64,000 nt of DNA from Unio delphinus (lineage: Eukaryota; Mollusca; Bivalvia; Unionida; Unionidae), in contig JAQISU010000123.1 of the NCBI GenBank assembly GCA_029339505.1, positions 3,456,501 to 3,520,500 on the forward strand, given 5' to 3'. How positions within the stretch are numbered: the first letter of the stretch is position 1; each line of letters starts with the position of its first letter. Shown here in pieces: positions 41,905 to 52,593 of the stretch. Below the pieces are notes generated by a model, which saw only the letters and a list, made by a program, of their open reading frames with translations, searched no databases and was not told the DNA's origin. Both the position numbers and the translations under genes were made by a program.

Positions 41905-42104
41905 TAACAATGCTGATCATCTAGCGTAGGTGCGATCACATACAATTTATCCCAGGTTAAATACTTCATTATCATCGTTAACAACAACTGGGTTTTACCA
42001 CTCCCGGAAGGTCCAATGATAATCATTCTAATTGAGTTTGGTAACATCGGATGATGTTTTATCGGCTGTTGCTTTTTCAATGCGGAGAAATCGATCACTT
42101 CCAT
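41905..42104 (-). pseudogene. packaging ATPase of element B, N-terminal part
   Basis: From an ATG at 42,104, the first 66 or so codons of B's ATPase, including Walker A (RMIIIGPSGSGKTQLLLTMI). It ends abruptly at the TIR of element A within the conserved DDQHCY segment. The rest of the gene is at 24,717-25,158, beyond the nested element. Confidence 0.93.
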
Positions 42105-42129
42105 TTGTTGATATAATATAAATATAATT

Positions 42130-42658
42130 ATGGATCTATATTGTGTGAAATGTAGAACGTGTACACCGACGTTTGACCCAACGACTGTTACCACAAGCAA
42201 TAACAGAAGCGCGGTCACCGGCAAGTGTGAAATATGTGGTACAAAAAATATCGATTTGTGAAAAATCCTTTGAAGGAAAATCCTTTAAACAAAAAGAATT
42301 GGGAGGTGATATCGCCACTAAGTTATCAACACTTCCATGGTTACCATGGTCAAAATATCCAGGTGAAAAACACCTTCCCAGTTATAGTTTTTGTGGACCG
42401 GGAACACGATTAGATATAAGACTTGATAGTGTAAATAATCCAAATCCGGGAGAAAATCCAATAAACGCTATCGATGAAGCGTGTCGTGCACATGATATAG
42501 CTTACCGTGGTAATGATCTTCAACAACGTCATCTCGCGGATGTGAAATTAATTCACGCGTTGAATGCTATTCCTGATAAATTCTTCAAAGAAAAATTGGC
42601 TTCGTGGTTGGTAAAATCCGCCATGAAAGGTAAATTTATGTTAGGTGCTGGTAATTAA
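42130..42658 (+). pseudogene. zinc-ribbon / PLA2 gene of element B, frameshifted
   Basis: From an ATG at 42,130, the zinc ribbon reads (YCVKCRT ... GKCEICGTK) then hits a stop near 42,257. The PLA2 domain continues in the next frame with SFCGPGTRLD and EACRAHDIAYRG. The catalytic His-Asp pair is still present; the His-Ala-His of A is Arg-Ala-His here. One net base of indel breaks the gene. Confidence 0.88.
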
Positions 42659-42662
42659 TAAT

Positions 42663-43622
42663 ATGGAATCTATTTATTATTCTCCGAGAGGATACTGGAG
42701 AGGTAAGGCAGCAATCAGTAAACTCGCTAGCGCTGCAAAAGTAAAAAATACTACTGCGGCGGATTGGTTATCTAAACAGGCTATATGACAAATTTATCTA
42801 CCAGCCCCTAAACGAATTAACTACTCGCATTTTGATGTTACAGGACCCAATAAAGTTCATCAAGCTGATATACTATTTTTACCACATTACAATGGTTACA
42901 AATACGCGTTAACGTTACTTGATGTTGCGAGTCGATACAAACAAGCAGAAACACTGAAGACATAATCATCACCTGAAGTAGCTTCTGCATTTGAAAGGAT
43001 TTATCGACGAGGCCTACTACGCTGGCCAAATCTGTTACAAGTTGATCCTGGCAAGGAATTTCAAGGCGCTGTTTTATCAGCGATGAAACATCATAATGTC
43101 ACCATTAGACGAGGGCATACTGCACTACACCGCGATCAGGCAATTGTGGAACGATTTAATCGGACTCTTGCAGAGCGGTTATTTGGATATCAATACGCGA
43201 AAGAATTCATCCAAGAAAAAAGATCTCGTGAATGGGTCAAAAGGTTACCAGGAGTAGTTGCAGCGCTAAATAACGAGATTACTCGAACAATTAACATGAA
43301 ACCTGTCAATGCGATTAAGAAAGCGTCTATGCCAAAAATGGAAATCCAAGGGATTTCACAAAAAGATTTCAAAGAATCAATTCTTGGTAGTAATGTCACT
43401 GTTAGGTATTTATACGAACCAGGAGAGCTTGAAGGTGGTAAAAAAAGAGCTACCGATCCTATTTGGAGCGTCACGACGCATAAGATATCCGGTATAACAC
43501 AATCTACGGGTAGACCAGCAATCTATAGACTGGATTCAACTGCTCCTCAGCGAGGATTTACTCGACAACAATTACAAGTGATCCCCGAGGATACTCAATT
43601 ACCACCGCGTGGTCTTAACTAG
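42663..43622 (+). pseudogene. integrase of element B with two stops
   Basis: From an ATG at 42,663 the whole integrase is in one frame but interrupted by TGA at 42,786-42,788 and TAA at 42,963-42,965. DDE landmarks HQADILFLPHYNG, LLQVDPGKEFQG and DQAIVERFNRTL are all retained, so decay is by point nonsense changes. It overlaps the convergent polymerase relic by 8 nt, as in A. Confidence 0.93.
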
Positions 43623-45459
43623 CACCCCGGCGTCTATTACACTCAAGACATGTCAGCATAACGTTGTCGTTGGTATGACCAATGCTGTTATTTTTTCTAT
43701 CTACGGTAAATTGGCGAGGATCTTTATCCGACCAACTCCAACTCATTATACAATTGCAACTCACGCAGTGATTATTCTGTTGTTGCTTCAGCTTAATTAT
43801 TAATTCAGCATCAATGTCAAATTCTCGCTTATTTTTTTTTATCCTGTTGTTTATAACCATAGAGCATTTTTCTGATTATATTCTTGACGTTGTCGGCGCT
43901 GATAATATTACTTATTGCATTATCCGTAGGATTTTCAAGGACAATTCTTCGAAGTTGATTTATTCTTCGTACTCTGGATACTGCAAGATAGACTAAATTC
44001 GACCACTCAATGCGATTATCTACCATCCAAATAATTGTGTCTGTGATAGTTAATCCCTGTGAAGAGTGTATTGTTGCTGCGTAACCTAACGTCCATGGTG
44101 ATTTATCAGCACGCAATGCATCTTCAACGACGCTGATATCAACCAGCACAATATCATTTAACACTAAATTCTGCTTTTCACGCTGTCCTGGAATATCAAC
44201 TTCAATATTCTGTTTTCGTGTATCCGAAGGCCTATAACATAATGGCACTGGAAGTGTTGCAAATTTTTCTTTATGCGTTTCAAATAACTTCATCTGAAGT
44301 GCGTCTCTGACTATTTTTCTACTTGCGATTATCAAATCGTTTGGTCTCTACGTTTCCCAAAAATCATTCATTGGAGTTTCTGAAATTATTTCACGCGCTA
44401 TTTCACATTGGATTTTATCCGGTTGTAATCTAATTAGCGTTTTGAATTCTCGTAATTGTTCATCAAGTGATCTATGGTCGGTATTAATTTCTTCATAATA
44501 ATCTACAAAGCCCTTTAGCCATTCATGTGGAGATCCACCGACAAATGGCGGTGGTTGACCATTATCCCCGCACATGACAACCTTTGTGTTTTTGTTTAAC
44601 AACCATTCAAGAAATGTCTGTAATACTCTCAACGATACAGTGCATATTTCATCCCAAATTATGATTTCAGGAATGAATTTATCGCCCATTCGATCAGGAT
44701 CTATGTATCGCCTTTCAATCGAAAGAAGCTGTGATAAGTACAGGCTTTTACCCCCCGCGCTATCATCTCTCTGGCGAGTCTGTGAGTTGGTGTTAACACA
44801 ATCATGTTTGACCGACGAAATAATTCAATTGCACGAGTTGTCTTTCCTGACCCACCACAACCGTTTAAATAAACTGTCTTGTATCTACATACGGGATCAG
44901 ATACGGGTGGTGCATTAGAAAATTCTGATTGAATTTCAATACGGTTACATGAAAGATATTTATCATCCATGGCAACGTCTGCGGATTCACAATACTTATG
45001 TAGTGTTTCCTTTTTAAATCGCCAACGTCCCCAATTTTCCTCGGGATCTGTGAATGCCGCTACATCCGATTTGTATTTATTGTGTATATACATCGAATCA
45101 GTAGCTACTCTAACCGCGGTATTAGGAAATCTATTTATCATCGAAAATAGATTAATAGAAGCATAGGCTAGCATAGAACTTCTCAAATGTGTATACTGGG
45201 AATTATAACCATCACAGTAGGTAACATCCGTACCTAAATTCTCACCATTGGATAGAAAAACATCCCTACGGGATACAAGTTTTCCCTGTTTCGTTAAATC
45301 CGCTACAATAAAATCGTATTCTGCGTCGTCTATGATCAACCTCGAAGAGTATTTTGCATTGTCATATCTTCCACCTTGAGTGAATTTACCAATTATTTTT
45401 CGTCCGAAATCTTTGGCTTTCTTGTTTTTAATTTCAAATAACTTCTTAGACAATTTCAT
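43615..45459 (-). pseudogene. 3' half of polymerase-helicase-HNH gene, duplicate unit 1 (B)
   Basis: Begins at the duplication join (45,459) just before palm motif B (RKIIGKFTQGGRYDNAKYS) and runs through motif C (VRVATDSMYIH), Walker A (NGCGGSGKTTRA), Walker B (EIIIWDEIC), motif III (VMCGDNGQPPP), motifs V-VI and the HNH-like tail (CVSCNC, FTVDRKNNS, LTCLECNRRRG) to a TAA at 43,615. Frameshifts near 44,695, 44,340 and 43,845 break it. It lacks the polymerase N-terminus and motif A, so it could not encode a polymerase. Confidence 0.9.
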
Positions 45460-45959
45460 GATTGTTGAACGATTTAATCGGACTCTTGCAGAGCGGTTAT
45501 TTGGATATCAATACGCGAAAGAATTCATCCAGAATAAACGATCTCGTGAATGGGTCACGAGATTACCAGCTGTGATTACCGCGCTGAATAATGAGATTAC
45601 TAGAACAATTAACATGAAACCTGTCAATGCGATTAAGAAAGCGTCTATGCCAAAAAATGGAAATCCAAGGGATTTCACAAAAAGATTTCAAAGAATCAAT
45701 TCTTGGTAGTAATGTCACTGTTAGGTATTTATATAAACCAGGAGAGCTTGAAGGTGGTAAAAAAAGAGCTACCGATCCTGTTTGTAGCGTCACGACGCAT
45801 AATATATACGGTATAACACGATCTACGGGTGGAAACGCAGGCGTTTCTAGACCAGCAATCTATTGACTGGATTCAACTGCTCCTCAGCGAGGATTTACTC
45901 GACAACAGCTACAAGTGATCTCCGAGGATACTCAATTACCACCGCGTGGTCTTAACTAG
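45460..45959 (+). pseudogene. 3' half of integrase, duplicate unit 2 (B)
   Basis: Starts at the duplication join with IVERFNRTLAERLFGYQYAK and runs to the usual integrase end. It has a poly-A frameshift near 45,655 and a stop near 45,865. It carries an extra 18-bp palindrome (45,831-45,848) that is absent from the otherwise matching unit 1 copy. Confidence 0.9.
45831..45848 (+). repeat. 18-bp palindrome present here, absent from the sister copy
   Basis: GGAAACGCAGGCGTTTCT, translated GNAGVS. The sister segment reads straight from ...ctacgggt to agaccagc at 43,511/43,512, so the 18 bp are an exact in-frame insertion (or precise deletion). Confidence 0.92.
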
Positions 45960-47155
45960 CGTCGTTGCGTCTGTTGCACTCAAGACAAGTCAACCTCACG
46001 TTGTCGTTGGTATGACCGAGATTGTTATTTTTTTCTGTCTACGGTAAATTGGCGAGGATCTTTATCCGAATACTGCCAACGCATTATACAATTGCAACTC
46101 GCGCAGTGATTATTCTGTTGTTGCTTTAGCTTAATTATTAATTCAGCATCAATGTCAAATTGTCGTTGTTTTTTTGTCTTGTTGTTTATAACCATAGAGT
46201 TTTTTTCTGATTACATCCTCGATGATATCACCAGTGATGAAATCATCAGTGACAATATCACTTATTGCATTGTCTGTAGAATTTTTAAGGACAATTCTTC
46301 GAAGTTGATTTATTCTCTGGACACTGCAAGATAGACTAAATTCGACCACTCAATGTGATTATCTACCATCCAAACAATTGTATCTGTGAGTTAATCCCTG
46401 TGAAGAGTGTATTGTCGATGCGTAACCTAACGTCCACGGGGATTTATCAGCACGCAATGCATCTTCGACGACGCTGATATCAACCAGCACAATATCATTT
46501 AACACTAAATTTTGCTTTTGTTGTTGTCCAGGAATGTCAACGTCGATATTTTGTCGCCGTGTATCCGAAGGCCTATAACACAATGGTACTAGAAGTGTTA
46601 CAAATTTACAGTTATGCAATTCAAAAAACTTCATCTGAATTGCGTCTCTGACTATTTTTCTACTCGCGATTATCAAATCGTTTGGTCTCCACGTTTCCCA
46701 AAAATCATTCATGGGAGTTTCCGAAATTATTTCACGCGCTATTTCGCACTAGATTCTATCGGTTGTAATCTAATTAGCGCTTTGAATTCTCGTAATTGTT
46801 CATCAAGTGATCTATAGTCGGTATTAATTTCTTCATAATAATCAACAAAACCCTTTAGCCATTCATGTGGAGATTCACCGACAAATGGTGGTGGTTGGCC
46901 GTGATCGCCGCACATGACGATTTTTTGTGTTTTTATTTAACAACTATTCAAGAAATGTCTGTAATGCTCTCAACGATACAGTGCATATTTCATCCCAAAT
47001 TATGATTTCAGGAATGAATTTATCACCCATTCGATCAGGGGTCCATTCATCGCCTTTCCATCGAAAGAAACTATGGTAAGTACATGCATTTACTCCCCGC
47101 GCTATCATCTCTCTGGCGAGTCTGTGAGTTGGTGTTAACACAATCATATTTGTGA

Positions 47156-47330
47156 AATTTGTAGATTTTTCCAAAGAATTTTCCATAAGGGTTTCTGTAT
47201 AATTTTCTATCAGGGTTTCCATAGAATTTTCCCCTAGGATTTGTCGTATGATTTCTTGTATCTGTTTTTGATCATCTGTAAGTTTTTCAATTGGTTTTTC
47301 AACGGATTTTTCAATTGGTTTTCTTTTCCT
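47156..47330 (-). repeat. low-complexity insertion within the helicase domain of B
   Basis: Made of repeated GAAAAACCAATTGAAAAA and GGAAAATTCTATGGAAAC-like units; translates to KPIEKSVEKPIEKL and METLIENYTETLMENSLEKS. It occupies the site where A carries a single 18-bp palindrome and duplicate unit 1 carries nothing. The frame is kept open through it. Confidence 0.85.
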
Positions 47331-48557
47331 ATGAAATAAATTAATTGCACGAGTTGTCTTTCCTGACCCACCACAACCGTTTAAATAAACTGTCTTGTAT
47401 CGCGTAATCGGATCTGATATCGGTGGCGCACTAGAAAATTCTGAACACTGATTGCTTTTCAAGTATTTATCGTCGTTGGCAACGTCTGCGGATTCACAAT
47501 ACTCGTGTAGCGTCTCCTTTTTAAATCGCCAACATCCCCATGCTTCCTCCGGGGATGTGAATGCCGCTATATCCGATTTGTATTTGTTGTGTATATACAT
47601 CGAATCAGTAGCTACTCTAACCGCGGTATTAGGAAATCTATTTATCATCGAAAATAAATTAATAGTAGAATAACCGAGCATAGATGATCTCAAATGTTTA
47701 TTCTGACAACTATATCCATCACAGTAGATAACAATTGTACCCAACTTATTCCCATTGGATAGAAAAGCATCCTTAAGAGATACAATTTTTCCATGTTTCG
47801 TTAAATCCGCTATGATAAAATCGTATTCTGCGCTGTCTATGATCAACCGCGAAGAATATTTTGCGTTGTCGTATCTTCCACCTTGAGTAAATTTACCGAT
47901 TATTGTTCGTCCAAAATCTTTTGCTTGTCCATTTTCAATTTCAAATAACTGCCTAGACCAATCCATGATTTCTTCCTCGCTGATATCAGAAAACTGTTTT
48001 CGTTGTTCGCGTATTATATCATCTAGATCGGGTTGTGGTAGCCAAACTTCCTTCTGAGCTCGATAGCATATAATTGTTTCGCTGATAATCAACGATTGTA
48101 ACATACCACTATCAATCATATACCGCAATAACACAATTGGCATCCAGTGTTTCACAGACATATGTCTACCAATCCAAACATAACTACATGGATGTAATCC
48201 TGACGCTAATTCAAATGATACCACACAAGCGAATCCGGTTAAGTCAAAATCAGGCAATGGACCATTAATCGCAACACGTCTCATTTCATGTGTGGGATGT
48301 CCAAATCGTTTAAAGTACTTGGCACATTCTCCATATCCTAGAAAACTCCCTGGATAACACGCGGATATATCAATTGAAATCATACCCTCGCGGTGGTATT
48401 TTGTATTCCACAGTCCTCCATGACCGAATTCAAGACCGCTTGATTTAACATCTTCGATAAAATCACTTCGTGTTGGACGCCATGAGTTCTTTTCTCGTGC
48501 AAAATGAGCTACCACTGATGGGATCATAAAACTATCCGTGAGTAGTTTTTCATTGTT

Positions 48558-48575
48558 GAAACTCTTCGAGTTTTC
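48558..48575 (-). repeat. 18-bp palindrome inside the polymerase gene (B)
   Basis: Coding strand GAAAACTCGAAGAGTTTC, translated ENSKSF. Homologous site in A (36,834-36,851) holds a different palindrome. Confidence 0.85.
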
Positions 48576-49780
48576 ACCCGAGTATTTTACAGCGGTTTTT
48601 TTCATCTTTGAGTGTAACTCTTCAGTGCGATATAATTCTCCATTCGGTCTTACAAACTGATCAAATCCTGATTCGTAATTTTCAGCGCTGCGAAGTAGCC
48701 AAACTGACACAGGATCATTTCTACACAACGCATGAATAGCATCGAATAACCTCTCTTCGTGGAAAACATCCCGGGAAAACTCTCCGGTAAACTCTCCGGT
48801 AAACTTCCCGGGAAATTCCTCGGGGATATATTTCACGATTCGTTCTCGTGGAAATACATTTACTACAGGTGTCCACACGTGTTTGTTATGATCGATAATT
48901 TTAATTGGAGCTCCTTGCGATGATATTTCGGTTCGTATAATACTTCTCCGGTTATCGTCGCTACCGATATTGGAAATTTTAATGATGTTTCTAATTTAGC
49001 TATATCAGAAATTGTTGCCCCGCGCTGATTCACTGTCAGTTCCCATTCGGTTCTTTTTTTTCGTCGCAGATCAGTTAGTTTATTTCCTCGGGATGCATTT
49101 GTGAAGTATTCCATTACCCGTGTTGCTACACAATTGAACACTGAATCACCTAGTGATTTCGACGATAGTTTCATAGGAGCTAGTTTTGCAATATCGGGTT
49201 TATCATTTAGCGGATATATTCCGTAAACAACTGCTGTTACAGGGTAAGATCTCTCGTAGTATGGTTTGTCAATTCCAGTTAGAATTCCTGGTTTGGAATC
49301 TCTACTCAGCGTGATTGTTTTTTTATTTTTGAGGATTGGTTCAAATTTATCCCTGATAACCCATTCACCGCTGACTTCGATAATGAATTTTATTCTTAAA
49401 AAATACCGTTTTCGAAGATGTGAAATTATCTCAGCTGCTCTTTTGTCGTTCATGGTAGCATCAATGTTAGGTACATTGACATTGTTGATAATTCGAAATG
49501 TCGACCATGTATGAGATGCTCCATCGCGCTTAAATTCATTAAAACAATCTCTGATTTTACTCAACATGGTTCTATCACTGATTAGATTTTTTGGTATATC
49601 AGAGATTTTATAGATTAAATCTAGCATTTTTCCAAGGCGTAATTTTCGATAATCTCTCGAACTCCTTCATGCGTTCGTCGTTTAGACGTTTCAGCTTAGC
49701 ATTTATCAGCGGCTTAATTTTCGATAACCCTTTCATATTATAATTAAAACAAGTATTTAAATAGAAAAGTATATTAAAGA

Positions 49781-50110
49781 ATGAATCATTGTAAATGGCT
49801 TATGATTGGATCAAAGACTCCATGTAACAAGCCATGTAGAAATGAATTCTGTGGGTATCATATGCAAAGCGTGAGAAACGGTTCAAAAGGTCCTCCCCCA
49901 TGCATCCATTGCGGGGTAGGTGTTAGAGGCAATTCGGAGTTATGTATCAATTGCGGGGGTAGGCGTTATAGAGAGTTGAAGCGTTATTATGACAAGCGAA
50001 GAATCAAAAATCCTGACTCTGTCAACGACAACGTCAATGGCAAAATCCTAAAAACTGCCCAGGACTACATAGAAAGATTTCCTAGTGTTATAATTCAGCC
50101 AATTAATTAA
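49781..50110 (+). CDS. zinc-finger protein (element B), intact
   Basis: 109 residues from an ATG at 49,781, with the same Cys/His clusters as its A counterpart (TPCNKPCRNEFCGYH, CIHCGVGVRGNSELCINCGG) and a basic helix. No stops or frameshifts although the adjacent polymerase is broken. Four residues near the end differ in length from A. Confidence 0.85.
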   Translation: MNHCKWLMIGSKTPCNKPCRNEFCGYHMQSVRNGSKGPPPCIHCGVGVRGNSELCINCGGRRYRELKRYYDKRRIKNPDSVNDNVNGKILKTAQDYIERFPSVIIQPIN

Positions 50111-50139
50111 TTGGACAAATAGAAGTATATTGTATACAA

Positions 50140-50631
50140 ATGAGCCAAGAATTTCAACGACATCCTGTTATTGCAAACTATGAAGCTTCTCGTGATGGTG
50201 TTGTTAGACACTGTAGACTCGAGAAATCTATTGGGTGGGGTAATAATATGGGATATTTGGTGTTTAGTGCTGTGGGGAAGAAGTATTATTGTCATAGATT
50301 CATATTCGAGGTGTTTAACGGATTGATCAAGGATGGTTTTGTTATTGATCACATTGATTCCGATCCCATGAATAACAAATTGAACAACCTTCAAGCTATT
50401 ACACAACGTGAAAACACAAAACGAGGGAGGACTGGTAATTATAAATCAATTGGGAAGAGACCAGTAAAATTAATTAATACTGACAACGAGGAAATAATAT
50501 TTCCGTCTATAAATAGCGCTGGAGTGTATTTTAATATTTGTCCCTCCTCGGTACAAAGAGTAGCAGATGGAATTTATCAAACCACGCTTTCAAAACGTTT
50601 TTGTACAAAAATTCGATTTATTTACATCTAA
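50140..50631 (+). CDS. free-standing HNH endonuclease (element B), intact
   Basis: 163 residues from an ATG at 50,140, 29 nt after the zinc-finger gene. NUMOD4-like (HPVIANYEASRDGVVRH), HNH core (FVIDHIDSDPMNNKLNNLQA), NUMOD1-like end (FPSINSAGVYFNICPSSVQR). Full length and uninterrupted in an otherwise decaying element, as expected for a recently selected or selfish gene. Confidence 0.88.
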   Translation: MSQEFQRHPVIANYEASRDGVVRHCRLEKSIGWGNNMGYLVFSAVGKKYYCHRFIFEVFNGLIKDGFVIDHIDSDPMNNKLNNLQAITQRENTKRGRTGNYKSIGKRPVKLINTDNEEIIFPSINSAGVYFNICPSSVQRVADGIYQTTLSKRFCTKIRFIYI

Positions 50632-50908
50632 CTGTATGTGTGAATGGTATTAACGGAGATAAATACAACCGCCTACACACTAGATCATGGGGTTGTCGCC
50701 ATCGTATATATACCCATCATCATCCTATAATCGCATTAAGCTTCTGGACGTGCTAAGATGACCAACACCTTAGTGAGTCCAGAATTCATTTTGTGGAATT
50801 GCTTTGCAATTCACCAAAGCAATTTCAATTTGTGGATTTTCAAATCAATTTCACTCCAAGATTTTCAAAGCAATATTCATTAATTAGACAAACATATTTT
50901 TATATAAT
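50632..50908. other. control-like intergenic region (element B)
   Basis: No gene. Contains the conserved imperfect hairpin at 50,744-50,782 (counterpart of 33,900-33,938 in A) and palindromes such as GGAATTGC-TTT-GCAATTC near 50,798. It lacks the 59-bp repeats of A. Confidence 0.6.
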
Positions 50909-51241
50909 ATGAATTCTGAAAATATCGGATGTATTATTTCTGAACTTAGTAAATTACAGGATAAAAATATTCAACTATGTTCGGGGTTAAATTGTGATCA
51001 AATAATGACTGATTTCGAGGGCATGGAATTTGCACAGCATAATGGAAAATATGTCCTCTCGAAGCAATATTATTTGATAAAACGCATTCAAAACCATATC
51101 CGTGAGAGTTTAGTTTATCATGAAGATGTTAGTGTGTTTGTACCATTATGTACAATCGTAGAAGATATCAGGAGGCAATTAGGGACGGAGTTTGAGCAAA
51201 AGAAACTTATAAATTCGAAGGTGAAACAAATAAAAGCTTGA
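50909..51241 (+). CDS. small helical protein of unknown function (element B)
   Basis: 110 residues from an ATG at 50,909, preceded by TTTTTATATAAT. Counterpart of 33,395-33,784 in A, with conserved QLCSGLNCDQIMTDFEGMEF and VFVPLCTIVEDIRRQLG blocks. The stop comes about 19 codons earlier than in A. Function unknown. Confidence 0.7.
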   Translation: MNSENIGCIISELSKLQDKNIQLCSGLNCDQIMTDFEGMEFAQHNGKYVLSKQYYLIKRIQNHIRESLVYHEDVSVFVPLCTIVEDIRRQLGTEFEQKKLINSKVKQIKA

Positions 51242-51508
51242 ATCGAGCAAGCTGAGTCCTACCCTTAGAGAGCCCCTTGTTGTATATAACTTCCGTGTAC
51301 ACAGGTAACGCGATGAATGGGCCCATTCATGTGAGTTTAGTCAATAATGACAGCTCACACGGTATTGTAAATGGAAAATTCTTAGTAATTTTCAACGTAG
51401 TATTTTTTTTTTACTCTGAATTTCTTTGAAATTACTTTGGTGAATTGCAAAAGCAATTCCACAAATTGAAATTGTCTGCAATTTAACAATATTGATACTC
51501 TTTCAATA
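51242..51508. other. intergenic region with an 18-bp perfect palindrome (B)
   Basis: Contains ATGAATGGGCCCATTCAT at 51,313-51,330 and several AT-rich stem-loops (GTGAATTGC-AAAA-GCAATTCCAC near 51,441). No open frame. Confidence 0.6.
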
Positions 51509-52571
51509 ATGATAGGACAATCGCTGACCACAGGTAACGCAAAACAGCGACTGAGCGCTATTAATAAACTTCGTGATAGTATACGGGAAAAGTTACAGCA
51601 ACGACAATTAATTCAGACTGATTTTACAAAGGGTTCTGAACAGCTCTTTAAGCCGATTGTCAGTGCAACTGAGGGTGTAACATCAGCAATTTCTAAACAA
51701 GAAAAAAAACAAGAAGAATCCTTTCTCCCTGTGTTAGAAAAAATAGCAAAAAGATCTAAACAAACAAAAAAGTCTTTAAAATCACTTCCTGGTGATATAA
51801 CTACTGCAAGACGACAAGAACAACAAGAACGAGAACTTCAGGAAGAAATTGAACGATTAGTTGATATTGATATTTCCTCACCACCACCTGAACCACTTGA
51901 AGAATTTCAAGAAGAATTTCAAGAACAACAAGGCGCTGTTTCAAAAGAGGACTATTTTCCTGAAAATATATTTACAGTTGATGCGTTAAAAATAATAAGA
52001 GGAATCGAAACAGACTCTGAATTAGTTAAATTTACCAAAGACAACTTTAAAAAAGCGAAAAGATATAGCTATTTAAAAGACGAACAATCTAAAGTTTTTG
52101 TAAAAAATCAAGAAATTTGGACAAATAAGGTGTTTTTAGCAAACCGGGGGGAAACTAAAATCACAAGAGAAACGAGGAATGATTATAATCAATTTCTAGC
52201 CACGGTAAAAGGTGTCACACAACCACCACCAGTATACACAGCTGACCCAGTCCCTGATGAAATACGAATAATGGCAGAGGCTGATTCTGAGAAGGATGCA
52301 ACTGGTACAACTAAAAAAAAGGGGTAGTGGCTTAGTTGGAAACTCTTCGAGTGGAAACGCTAGCGTTTCATGTCCTGGTAATATTCTTGGTGATATAGCA
52401 CAATTAGAAGTACTTGTAGGGGGGAAACGGGCTGGAAATAACTCACCAGAAATAATCAATGAAGCTGCTGATATCTGTAGGCGATTATTTCAAGGTGGTA
52501 TCATGGATATCAGCACATCTCGAGATTTTATTGAAGAGTTAGTGGAACACGTTGATGATCACCACAATTAG
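51509..52571 (+). pseudogene. coiled-coil virion-type gene (element B), frameshifted near the end
   Basis: From an ATG at 51,509 the frame matches A's coiled-coil protein until KKKG at 52,325, where an extra base in a poly-A/poly-G run causes a stop. The C-terminal domain (CPGNILGDIAQLEVLVGGKR) continues in the next frame to 52,571. Contains the palindrome pair at 52,340-52,370. Confidence 0.88.
52353..52370 (+). repeat. 18-bp palindrome (B), translated GNASVS
   Basis: GGAAACGCTAGCGTTTCA, directly after a second half-palindrome GGAAACTCTTCGAGT. A has different but still partly self-complementary sequence here (AAAATCCTATAGATTTT on its coding strand). Confidence 0.85.
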
Positions 52572-52593
52572 ATTAATAGCAATTGAATAGAGA

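Larger units (their letters stand above)
43143..47965. repeat. tandem duplication of ~2.4 kb inside element B
   Basis: Unit 1 (43,143-45,459): 3' half of integrase (+) plus 3' half of the polymerase-helicase gene (-). Unit 2 (45,460-47,965): the same two segments again, after which the polymerase gene continues complete. The join at 45,459/45,460 fuses mid-polymerase to mid-integrase with only a few bases of shared sequence. The two units differ by many substitutions and indels. Confidence 0.88.
45952..49736 (-). pseudogene. polymerase-helicase-HNH gene of element B (main copy)
   Basis: Runs from a start region at 49,736 to the end at 45,952. Open blocks: 48,863-49,627 (N-terminus), 46,944-48,878 (motif A ISIDISACYPGS, motif B TIIGKFTQGGRYDNAKYS, motif C VRVATDSMYIH, Walker A NGCGGSGKTTRA, Walker B EIIIWDEIC), and 46,359-46,712 (helicase C-terminus). 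Frameshifts lie near 49,610, 48,870, 46,935 and 46,380. Two oddities: an N-terminal extension that partly repeats the start (49,670-49,736), and a roughly 60-codon repeat-rich insertion between Walker A and TPTHRLA (47,156-47,330). The HNH-like tail is also broken. Confidence 0.92.

Noticed and set aside
42173..42255. Alternative TTG-started N-terminus for B's PLA2 protein
   Set aside because: The zinc ribbon reads from the ATG at 42,130 in another frame; a frameshift explains the layout better.
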